A stretch of DNA of 45,483 nucleotides, taken from Helicobacteraceae bacterium (GTDB lineage: Bacteria; Campylobacterota; Campylobacteria; Campylobacterales; Sulfurimonadaceae). Both the position numbers and the translations under genes were made by a program. The notes below the pieces were generated by a model. That model did no database searches, was not told the origin of the DNA, and saw only the letters and a list, made by a program, of their open reading frames with translations. The DNA is taken from assembly GCA_027859195.1 (NCBI GenBank), contig JAQIBF010000035.1, positions 1 to 45,483 on the forward strand. The letters run 5' to 3'. Shown here piece by piece: positions 16,222 through 23,401 of this stretch (position 1 is the first letter of the stretch; each line of letters opens with the position of its first letter).

Positions 16222-17469
16222 TTAGTGTTTCTCTTGATAGAGAAACACAAGTAGATCAAAAACTTTCTGAACAGTAGCAGGCTTGGAAAGTTCGCTATCA
16301 AGCATCGCAATAATTACAGGGTCAGTGTGTTCAAAGGCCTCATTTTTATTAAGAGAGACGACTTTAATCATCCGTTTCGATTTAATCTCTTCGAGTTTAG
16401 CGATTAGATGTTTTGAAAAAAAACGTTCTTGAAGAACAACAATATCATAATCTTCCAACATCTCTAACGCGGAAAAAAGTTCTTTCGAAGAGAGAACGTC
16501 TACCTCGTTTTTGAAATATTCAAACATCTTCTGTACGGCTAAAGCAGACTCATTATGATCGTCAACAATCAAAACTGCGTGCCCCACCATCTTTCTCGAT
16601 GGAAGACGATAATGTCGCATCTCACTTGGATTAGGCATATAAAGTTTCAAATTGGCAACAAAAACACTGTCATTTTCACCATTTACATCAAGCACAATAT
16701 CACCATGCATCAGCAGAGCATACTCTTTTGCAAGATAGAGTTCAAGGCCGGCTTCTGTTGCGCCACCAACAAACGGAGTAAAAATATCTGATTTCTCCTC
16801 CTCATAATTGTCTTTATTATATGGAATATAAAATTCTAAATGGAGGGCACCGTCTCCTAGATTCAAACGTCTGATCTTCAATTTGACAAGGTACGAACTG
16901 CTTTTTAAAACAACATTTTGGATAAGATAAAATAGAATATCGTCCATGCGTTCAGCATCACCGATCATCTTCGATGGGACATTGGCATCTATATCAAATA
17001 CCATCTCGAAATTTCTGATTCCATCCAATCCGTGTATTCTGCTCAAAACAGCATCTAATGCATCGTTGAAATCAAAAGAGCCCGTTTTAATCTCCACTTT
17101 CCCCATTTCAAGTTCTAGATAACGTCGATAGAGAGGCGTAAGTTTTTCTCTTCTGTCATCAGAAATATCATGTTTAACAAAAAGAGTGTCTAGCGCGACA
17201 ACCATAGGATCTTCAACCTCAGCTACCGCTTCCATTGAACTCTTTGGTTCTTCTACTTCCACAACAGGAACACTATCATGATGTATAGGTACCTTTGAAA
17301 TTGACCGTAACTTACGTAAGACAAAAGGCATGGCTATCAATAGCAAGACAATAATTGCTATTATTTTCAGAATAAATATATTTTCTTCTACCCGAATCTC
17401 CTGCAAGGTTTTCTGAGCATAGAGTGTAGATGATAAAAATAAAATGTACAGTAAAGAAAAAAACTTCAT
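16222..17469 (-). CDS. Degenerate sensor-kinase/receiver membrane protein, paralogue of the next gene
   Basis: This 415-residue protein starts with a signal-peptide-like segment (residues 1-19) and a transmembrane helix (~32-50). A reduced kinase ATPase domain follows (MGKVEIKTGSFDFNDALDAV ~122-141, GDAERMDDILFYLIQN ~170-185, FTPFVGG and AGLELYLAKEYALLMHGDI ~230-258), with no H-box. A C-terminal receiver (~297-410) has the acidic pair DD at 303-304 and Lys396, but Gln347 replaces the phospho-Asp (YDIVVLQERF). The linker RHYRLPSRKMVGHAVL matches RYYRLPSRSMLGQKIL in the 698-residue neighbour, showing common origin. Likely co-transcribed from a promoter near 17490. Confidence 0.75.
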   Translation of the reverse strand: MKFFSLLYILFLSSTLYAQKTLQEIRVEENIFILKIIAIIVLLLIAMPFVLRKLRSISKVPIHHDSVPVVEVEEPKSSMEAVAEVEDPMVVALDTLFVKHDISDDRREKLTPLYRRYLELEMGKVEIKTGSFDFNDALDAVLSRIHGLDGIRNFEMVFDIDANVPSKMIGDAERMDDILFYLIQNVVLKSSSYLVKLKIRRLNLGDGALHLEFYIPYNKDNYEEEKSDIFTPFVGGATEAGLELYLAKEYALLMHGDIVLDVNGENDSVFVANLKLYMPNPSEMRHYRLPSRKMVGHAVLIVDDHNESALAVQKMFEYFKNEVDVLSSKELFSALEMLEDYDIVVLQERFFSKHLIAKLEEIKSKRMIKVVSLNKNEAFEHTDPVIIAMLDSELSKPATVQKVFDLLVFLYQEKH

Positions 17470-17614
17470 ATTCCACTTTCGGTAGTAGAGCGCATAATAG
17501 AACCTTATATGGTTTTCAAATGTACTTCTGCATTATTGATCATCAATCTTAACATACTCTTTTTTCAAGTACCTTAAGTCAAGGGCTAAACCTGACAGAA
17601 GATTTTAGTGTAAT

Positions 17615-18547
17615 TTATGAAGAGTAGTGGGCAAAGATCTTTGGTTCATCTGCAATAAAGGTCTTGCCAAGCAATTCGACTTTATAGGCATGCAGCATCA
17701 TTCGCTTGGCATGTCGTCCGCCATACTGTTCGTCACCGGCGATAGGGAAACCTATAGAGCGCAGGTGACAACGGATTTGATGCGTACGCCCTTCCTGGAT
17801 AACCACTTTGACTTTTGAATATTTTCCAACGACTTCTACCGGTGTGACCGTTGTATGGGCAGGTTTTCCTTTAGGCGAGATCTTAGAAAAGGCCTTGTTA
17901 TGACGCTTTTCAGTTAAGATCGCTTTATCGATCTCTGTCTCATCAATAAACATACCCTCTACCCACGCCGTGTACTCTTTATAGACTTTGTTACGCTTAA
18001 ACTCACTGATCGCTTTAAGACGATACTCTTCATCTTTAACCAAGATCAGTACGCCGCTCGTCTCACGATCTAAGCGGTGTAGCAGTTGTGCATCAGGGTA
18101 TTGTCTTTCCACTTCATCGGTATTAAGAAAAGCAGGTTTATCCACGACTAAAAGGTTGTTGTCTTCGTAGATCACTTTAGCTGTCGCGATCTCTTGTACG
18201 TTAAACGTTGTCTTCAGGGGAAGCTCACCGCGGGCAACTGACACTTTTCGGTTTGCAACATAGACTAACCCGCGGTCAATCAATGTTTTTGCCTGAGAGT
18301 TTGAGATCGACTCTTGAAGGGCTAAAAGTTTATAAGCTTTCTCCATCTTCTCACTGTTTTTTACAGGTCGTGAAGCGCCCTCATACAGACGTTCGTCACC
18401 GCTTGCATCACTGCTTGTTTTGTTTGTCTTTTTAGTCCTGCCCGCATCGGCTTTGGCAAAGGCCTTAGCTCTAACCTTCGCTTTAGTCTCATCTTTTTTA
18501 TTTTTTGCGCGCTGTTGCGAAGCAACTTTTTTCTTACTGTAATCCAT
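17615..18547 (-). CDS. RluA-family pseudouridine synthase
   Basis: This 310-residue rRNA or tRNA pseudouridine synthase has the catalytic Asp in LLHRLDRETSGVLIL (~157-170), KVYKEYTAWVEG, and the ending GRTHQIRCHLRSIGFPIAGDEQYGG. An S4-type RNA-binding region (ISNSQAKTLIDRGLVYVANRKV) precedes the catalytic domain. The first ~65 residues are a low-complexity Lys/Ala-rich tail, probably disordered and RNA-binding. The target site cannot be assigned from sequence. It is the last gene of the TPR-to-RluA run and follows waaA by 33 bases. Confidence 0.9.
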   Translation of the reverse strand: MDYSKKKVASQQRAKNKKDETKAKVRAKAFAKADAGRTKKTNKTSSDASGDERLYEGASRPVKNSEKMEKAYKLLALQESISNSQAKTLIDRGLVYVANRKVSVARGELPLKTTFNVQEIATAKVIYEDNNLLVVDKPAFLNTDEVERQYPDAQLLHRLDRETSGVLILVKDEEYRLKAISEFKRNKVYKEYTAWVEGMFIDETEIDKAILTEKRHNKAFSKISPKGKPAHTTVTPVEVVGKYSKVKVVIQEGRTHQIRCHLRSIGFPIAGDEQYGGRHAKRMMLHAYKVELLGKTFIADEPKIFAHYSS

Positions 18548-18580
18548 AATCTACCTTTTTATATGCTCTCTATAATAGTT

Positions 18581-19747
18581 CTATTTGTTTAAATACCTAA
18601 TTATACTCTCTAAATCGATCTTTTCATCGACATACGCGTTTTTCATACTCTGAGCTTTTTGTAAAGCATCAGTAATTTTATTTTTTTCTACCTCTTGTAC
18701 ATTATGCACATATTTAAAAAGCTCTTTCTGCATAAAGGCATGTCTGCCCGTTATGATCTTACATCTGAAATATGCAGGTTCAAGTGGATTGTGCCCACCG
18801 ACATTCTCATTAAATGCACCGCCTAAAATGGCGATATCGCTGATAGCATAAATATTATTCAACTCACCCATAGCATCGACCAAAACGATATCAGCTTCAA
18901 GATCGGATGATTCACTCCATCGTGACAACGTCATATCATCATGCTTCATCTTTTTAAGAAGTGTATACACCTTCTCAAACCGTTCCGGATGCCGTGGTAC
19001 AACTATAAGCTTTGCATTGTGCTCTTTTTTGTACGCCAAATAGGCTTCAACAACAAGTTCTTCTTCCCCTTCATGGGTACTTGCTGCTACAATCACTTCA
19101 CCCCGAGGCTTGGCATATGTTTTGGATGCCGCTATCTTTTGCGCCAATTTAATATTACCGACAACCTCTATATTAGTTGCCCCTAAGGCTTTAAAACGTT
19201 TTTTATCCGCTTCACTCTGGCAAAATATCTTATCTACCTGTCTAAACATCCTTGAATAGAACCAGCGCAGTCTCATATATTTTGGAAAACTGCGTTCAGT
19301 CATACGTGCATTCAATAAGACGACTTTCGCCCCTTTTGCACTGGCGACAACAAAAAGAAGGTACCAAAACTCTGCTTCCAAGACTACTAACATCCGGTGT
19401 TTTTTAATCCAAAAAGGCAAGAGCGATTCAAAAGGGAGGTAACGCACTTCAGCCTTATACTTACTTGCTTCAGTGTGCCCTGTTTGCGTAACCGTCGAGA
19501 TTGAGACTTGTCGACCTGTTAATGCCTCGAACAGAGGGTGCAGGGCTCTTGCTTCACCTAAAGAGCAGACATGAAACCAAATATCATCTTCTTGAAACCG
19601 TGGATTATTTCTCAGAAAAAAACGCGCAGGAATAGATTCCCTATACTTAGTTTTAAAAGATAAAAGAAGTAAAAAAGGGAGTGCTGCAAGATGAAGTATT
19701 ACAGCTAACGTGAAGTAAAGAAGTGTAAATGGTCTTATCATAATCAC
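18581..19747 (-). CDS. waaA: 3-deoxy-D-manno-octulosonic acid (Kdo) transferase
   Basis: WaaA (KdtA) adds Kdo to lipid A precursor at the inner membrane, a key step of LPS core synthesis. The 388-residue protein has an N-terminal membrane anchor (~8-30), the catalytic region VCSLGEARALHPL (~59-71, with the conserved Glu), and GGAFNENVGGHNPLEPAYF near residue 310, which marks the GT30 nucleotide-sugar site. The start is GTG at 19747, with ATG two codons later as an alternative. It lies 21 bases after the flgZ-like gene. Confidence 0.95.
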   Translation of the reverse strand: MIMIRPFTLLYFTLAVILHLAALPFLLLLSFKTKYRESIPARFFLRNNPRFQEDDIWFHVCSLGEARALHPLFEALTGRQVSISTVTQTGHTEASKYKAEVRYLPFESLLPFWIKKHRMLVVLEAEFWYLLFVVASAKGAKVVLLNARMTERSFPKYMRLRWFYSRMFRQVDKIFCQSEADKKRFKALGATNIEVVGNIKLAQKIAASKTYAKPRGEVIVAASTHEGEEELVVEAYLAYKKEHNAKLIVVPRHPERFEKVYTLLKKMKHDDMTLSRWSESSDLEADIVLVDAMGELNNIYAISDIAILGGAFNENVGGHNPLEPAYFRCKIITGRHAFMQKELFKYVHNVQEVEKNKITDALQKAQSMKNAYVDEKIDLESIIRYLNK

Positions 19748-19768
19748 ACTCCTAACAGTGAAGTGGGG

Positions 19769-20494
19769 TTACGCTTCAGCTGTCTCTGTAGATGGCTCGA
19801 TGTAAAGAATACGGCCACAGTGTGGGCAGTTTGTGATCTCTTCACCTTTAATGACTTCAGAATACACTTTGTCATTAATAACCATATAACAACCCATACA
19901 TGCTTGGTTTTTAACTTCAACTGCTGTTGTGTTTTTAGCCCAGCGACGAATCTTTTGATAAAAAGAGAGACCTTTTTGATTCATCTTCGAAACAAGGTTC
20001 TCTTTTGCTTCAAATACTGTTTGGCGTTTGGCATTGATCGTAGCAAGTTTTGCATCAACTTCCTCTTTAACAGAAGATAGGTTTTCATCGATCGCTTCCA
20101 TCTGTTCTTTAAGTTCAGCTATTTTTACTTGCTTATTCTCAATCACTTTTTCTAAACGTTCGATCTCTTCATTAGCAAAAGAGACCTGCTCTTTTGCAAT
20201 CTCTTCTTCCAGTTGCAGTGATTTCATCTCGCGTTCAGTTTTAACATCACCGCTTTTTTTACTGTTCTCTTCAAGTTTTGCAGAGAGCTCAGCAATATGA
20301 AGCTCATTTTTCTGCTTTTTGACTTGTTCAGCTTTAGACTCTTCATCAAGCGTCGCGATCTCAGTGCTTATGTTCTCTTTTTTAGCCAAGGCTGCTTCAT
20401 ACTTAATATTTGCTTCTTCGATCTGTGGTTCAAATGCATCGATCTCTTTGTCAACTTTAGACAGGGTAATCAGTTGTTCTAGGTGCTTATTCAA
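19769..20494 (-). CDS. flgZ: Coiled-coil zinc-ribbon protein, FlgZ/HP0958-like
   Basis: This 241-residue protein has a long charged coiled coil (~residues 5-165) and a C4 zinc ribbon, CMGC near 199 and CPHC near 224. This is the layout of H. pylori HP0958 (FlgZ), which stabilises the sigma factor RpoN and binds flaA mRNA, controlling flagellar expression. The neighbourhood supports the match: a Nif3 gene upstream and waaA plus a pseudouridine synthase downstream. The start is TTG at 20494 with AAGGA six bases upstream. The role in this organism is inferred from the family. Confidence 0.85.
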   Translation of the reverse strand: MNKHLEQLITLSKVDKEIDAFEPQIEEANIKYEAALAKKENISTEIATLDEESKAEQVKKQKNELHIAELSAKLEENSKKSGDVKTEREMKSLQLEEEIAKEQVSFANEEIERLEKVIENKQVKIAELKEQMEAIDENLSSVKEEVDAKLATINAKRQTVFEAKENLVSKMNQKGLSFYQKIRRWAKNTTAVEVKNQACMGCYMVINDKVYSEVIKGEEITNCPHCGRILYIEPSTETAEA

Positions 20495-20579
20495 TGGTTT
20501 TCCTTAAAATGCGCAGCTTAATGTAGACATTACACTGCAAAAAAGTGGTAAGAACGCCCATTTTCAGGGCACATCTCAT

Positions 20580-21305
20580 TTACAGATAAGTAAATGGGTT
20601 TTTTGATGATGAAATTATAACCGTTAATCCTAAAATTTTCAAATTTTCAGCCAATATCTCACCAAAAAAACATTCACTTTCAAAATGGCCAATATCAATC
20701 ATGTTTACTCCCAGGGCCTTTGCTTCCATCGCATCATGGTACTTTATATCACCTGTCAAGAAAAGATCGGCATCAATCTCCCGTATCATCGAAGCACCTG
20801 AGCCTGTACATAAGGCCACACGTTTGATAATTCTGTCATGTGCTATAACACTTTTTACATGTGTGAGGCCGAAAGTATTTGCCACTTCAGCGCGCAACTC
20901 TTCAAAACTTTTGTTTTCATCAAAATAGATCAGATATGCATCACTGTTGAGCACTTTTTTACCTAAGACTTTTTCTGCCACATAACGGTTAAGATGGGTC
21001 TGATCAAAATTGGTATGCATCGCAACATTTGCGATCTTTTTTTCAATCATCTTTGCAAGCAGTTTACTAGGATATGTCGCGAAATCCATGGACTTGATGC
21101 CGCTGAAGATAAGCGGATGATGGGTGATGATAAGACTCCCCTCTTCTGCACTCTCGATAAGCTCTTCGTCAATATCGATACTCAAGACAATAGTCGTAAT
21201 ATCCTGATCATAGCTGCCGAGAATCAAACCGGAATTGTCCCAGGAGGCCTGCAGTTCAAAAGGAGACAGTCCATTTAAAACATTATAGATCTCTTCTAAT
21301 CTCAT
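20580..21305 (-). CDS. Nif3-like dinuclear metal protein (GTP cyclohydrolase 1 type 2 homolog)
   Basis: This 241-residue Nif3-family protein has metal-binding motifs IITHHPLIFSGIKSM (~58-72), MHTNFDQTHLN (~96-106) and IGHFESECFFGE near the C-terminus. It is the short form without the inserted PII-like domain. The family's biochemical role is not settled. It begins inside the end of the NYN gene with an ATGA overlap, so the two are translationally coupled, and the flgZ-like gene follows 85 bases later. Confidence 0.9.
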   Translation of the reverse strand: MRLEEIYNVLNGLSPFELQASWDNSGLILGSYDQDITTIVLSIDIDEELIESAEEGSLIITHHPLIFSGIKSMDFATYPSKLLAKMIEKKIANVAMHTNFDQTHLNRYVAEKVLGKKVLNSDAYLIYFDENKSFEELRAEVANTFGLTHVKSVIAHDRIIKRVALCTGSGASMIREIDADLFLTGDIKYHDAMEAKALGVNMIDIGHFESECFFGEILAENLKILGLTVIISSSKNPFTYL

Positions 21306-22048
21306 GCATAGCTCCTTTTTCGTTTTACACGGACACGAACACCACTGTTCTGTGCAAGAGGATCAACATCTTTGAATTCAAAAAGTTTACTGTCATCTAA
21401 AAGATCGCGCAGCTTTTTAAACCCGTAATTTCGCGGATCAAACTCCGGCGATTTGTTTAAAATATTTTGTCCGACCGAGCCCAGGTGTGACCAGCCTGCC
21501 TCATCGGCCGTATCATCAACGGCATGGCGCAGTGTGTTTAAAATACGCAGATCCGGTTTCTGTATTTTCTGTACCGGTTTTCTCAGTTTTGGCTCACTGG
21601 GATCATCAACTTTACGCAAGATCTCTGTATAGATAAACTTGTCACAGGCACTCATAAATGCCTTAGGGGTCTTTTTCTCTCCGAAACCATACACTTTTAG
21701 ACCTGCTTCACGAATGCGGCTTGCCAATCGCGTAAAGTCACTATCGCTGGAGACAATACAGAAGCCATCAAGTTTTTCGCTGTAGAGAAGGTCCATAGCG
21801 TCAATGATCAAAGCAGAATCCGTCGCATTTTTACCGGTGGTGTAGGCAAACTGCTGAACAGGGTTGATACCGTGTTCAAGCAGTGCACTCTTCCACCCTT
21901 TCAGACGGGTGTCCGTCCAGTCGCCATAGATTCGTTTAACACTTGAAATCCCGTATTGAGCGATCTCATCAAGCAGACCTTCAATGATGGTCGCCTGTGC
22001 ATTGTCAGCATCAATAAGAACCGCTAGACGCGCCTGCTTATCTCCCAT
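21302..22048 (-). CDS. NYN-domain putative ribonuclease with C-terminal LOTUS/OST-HTH domain
   Basis: This 248-residue protein has an N-terminal NYN (PIN-like) domain with its acidic active site: LIDADNAQ (~11-18), TDSALIIDAMDL (~76-87) and VSSDSDFTRLASRIREAG (~99-116). From ~165 it has a winged-helix OST-HTH/LOTUS domain (ILNTLRHAVDDTADEAGWSHLGSVGQNI, YGFKKLRDLLDDSKLFEF). Related LabA/DUF88 proteins are thought to be RNases. LOTUS domains bind RNA, including G-quadruplexes. It overlaps the TPR gene by 11 bases and nif3 by four. Target unknown. Confidence 0.88.
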   Translation of the reverse strand: MGDKQARLAVLIDADNAQATIIEGLLDEIAQYGISSVKRIYGDWTDTRLKGWKSALLEHGINPVQQFAYTTGKNATDSALIIDAMDLLYSEKLDGFCIVSSDSDFTRLASRIREAGLKVYGFGEKKTPKAFMSACDKFIYTEILRKVDDPSEPKLRKPVQKIQKPDLRILNTLRHAVDDTADEAGWSHLGSVGQNILNKSPEFDPRNYGFKKLRDLLDDSKLFEFKDVDPLAQNSGVRVRVKRKRSYA

Positions 22049-22616
22049 TTAACTTCTCCAACTCTTCTGTGGCTGCTTCAAGCGTCGGTTCAATCTCCAA
22101 GGCCTTTTCATACATCAGTTTCGCTTCGGCGATGCGTTTCATCTCGACGAGCAGATTGCCATAGTTAAAATAGGTCACCTCATACTCAGGGTCAAGTTCA
22201 ATAGCACGTTTATAATGCTCTTGCGCCTCATCCAAACGGCCCAATGTACGCAGTTGAGAGGCAATGGCCAAGTGTGTCACATCTTCTTCTTTAAGTGAGA
22301 GCGCATGGTTGTAAAGCTTCAATGCCTCTTCATGGTTGCCCATCATACTTAAGACAAAACCCAACCGGTTGGCAAGTTCAGGAATATTCATATCATGCGC
22401 ATGTGCTTTTTGCAGCAACTCTCTTGCTTCTAACAGACGTCCGGCATCATACGCCCTGTCAGCCTCTTCGACCAAAGCGTCAATATCGATCTTCTCTGCT
22501 ATCGCTCCTTGCGCCTCACCGCTCCCCTCAGGGTCTTTTAGACCTTGCATATGTTCATAGATCCTAAAGGCAAAAAATGCCGAAACTGCGAGTAAGATGA
22601 TCTGCATTATAGTCAT
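22038..22616 (-). CDS. Membrane-anchored TPR protein
   Basis: This 192-residue protein has one N-terminal transmembrane helix (~4-19) and then three to four tetratricopeptide repeats (~50-190), including ANRLGFVLSMMGNHEEALKLYNHAL and GRLDEAQEHYKRAIELDPEYEVTYFNYGNLL. TPRs bind other proteins, and the partner is not evident. Met4 is an alternative start. It is the first gene of the run leading to rluA, with TATACT at 22638-22643 just upstream. Confidence 0.8.
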   Translation of the reverse strand: MTIMQIILLAVSAFFAFRIYEHMQGLKDPEGSGEAQGAIAEKIDIDALVEEADRAYDAGRLLEARELLQKAHAHDMNIPELANRLGFVLSMMGNHEEALKLYNHALSLKEEDVTHLAIASQLRTLGRLDEAQEHYKRAIELDPEYEVTYFNYGNLLVEMKRIAEAKLMYEKALEIEPTLEAATEELEKLNGR

Positions 22617-22637
22617 TGATATTCCTTTTGATCTAAA

Positions 22638-22643
22638 AGTATA
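22638..22643 (-). promoter_or_regulatory. -10 element before the TPR-NYN-nif3-flgZ run
   Basis: On the minus strand TATACT lies ~22 bases upstream of the first start codon, followed by the ribosome binding site AAAAGGAAT. Confidence 0.45.
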
Positions 22644-22840
22644 CTAAGGCAATGGTTAATAAGGCCGTTGTCCGCTCTGTATTGGGAGTCTTACCTACTT
22701 TCCACCTGTTAATAATGATATATTAATTATTAAGGAAACTAAATAATTAAGAAGAGAGTCATCGAAAAATGAGATAAGTTTGATGAAGTTTTTCAGAAGA
22801 GTATCAACCCGCGTTAACGGACTGAATGTTTAGATATTTG

Positions 22841-22863
22841 CAAAGTGAGGATCACTCACTTTG
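22841..22863 (-). terminator. Hairpin after the gene remnant
   Basis: CAAAGTGAG and CTCACTTTG form a perfect 9-bp stem with a 5-base loop, 27 bases after the stop codon at 22890. There is a short T-rich flank on the plus side only. Confidence 0.5.
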
Positions 22864-22889
22864 TTTAAGCACTTCTTGATATCAAGAAC

Positions 22890-23280
22890 TTATTTAGAGA
22901 CGTTGTAGTTGACACGTCCAAACCAACTGTCAAGTCCAAAGAACGGGTCAGAAGAATCATACACTTGTTCTTCCTGGATCCAGACATTATAGAAATTTTT
23001 ACCATCCGAAGAGGAAAAACTCTCTACCTCTTTCTCTTCAATAACCGTACCTTCTCTGCCAGAAAGTTTTGCTTCCGGCTCCCAACGGTCAATAGAACGT
23101 CTGTAGAAGAGGTCAGCCTCGCTTCTTTCTACGCCTATACCTTCAACGGTACCCCATGTCATGAAAAGGACATTCGGATCACTTGGTTCCGTAGCACACC
23201 ATTTAAGCGTTGGAAGAATCTGGCGTCAACCGTTGTCACATCAGCTTTGACCACTTCTTGGTTCTTTATGCCATCATCCT
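22890..23280 (-). pseudogene. Frameshifted C-terminal remnant, BNR/choice-of-anchor-O-like
   Basis: The 3' part (22890 to ~23215) encodes LPTLKWCATEPSDPNVLFMTWGTVEG, ADLFYRRSIDRWEPEAKLSG, and ends YDSSDPFFGLDSWFGRVNYNVSK. Directly upstream, in another frame, comes IKNQEVVKADVTTVDA. Joining the two needs a one-base shift near 23215-23228, and a stop (TAG) closes the 5' side near 23282. The words resemble BNR/sialidase-fold proteins, in particular 'choice-of-anchor O' proteins of Campylobacterota, from memory. The methionine at 23162 is therefore internal, not a start. It is a decayed end of a larger secreted protein. Confidence 0.55.
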
Positions 23281-23368
23281 AAATGGAACGAATACGCATT
23301 CAAAGCGAACACTGAAAACATAAGTAGGCTGTTGCACTCCTTCTCATCGCCATCCGTTTCCCTTATGC

Positions 23369-23374
23369 TATAAT
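23369..23374 (+). promoter_or_regulatory. Extended -10 element of ppk
   Basis: TATGCTATAAT carries TATAAT with an upstream TG, 28 bases before the ppk ATG. There is no good -35 at standard spacing, as is usual for this phylum. Confidence 0.6.
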
Positions 23375-23401
23375 CACGTAAACTAATATATCGAGTACCA
23401 T

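Noticed and set aside
20557-20605. CCCATTT/AAATGGG inverted repeat as a terminator between nif3 and the flgZ-like gene
   Set aside because: One arm lies inside the nif3 coding end, and on the minus strand no T run follows.
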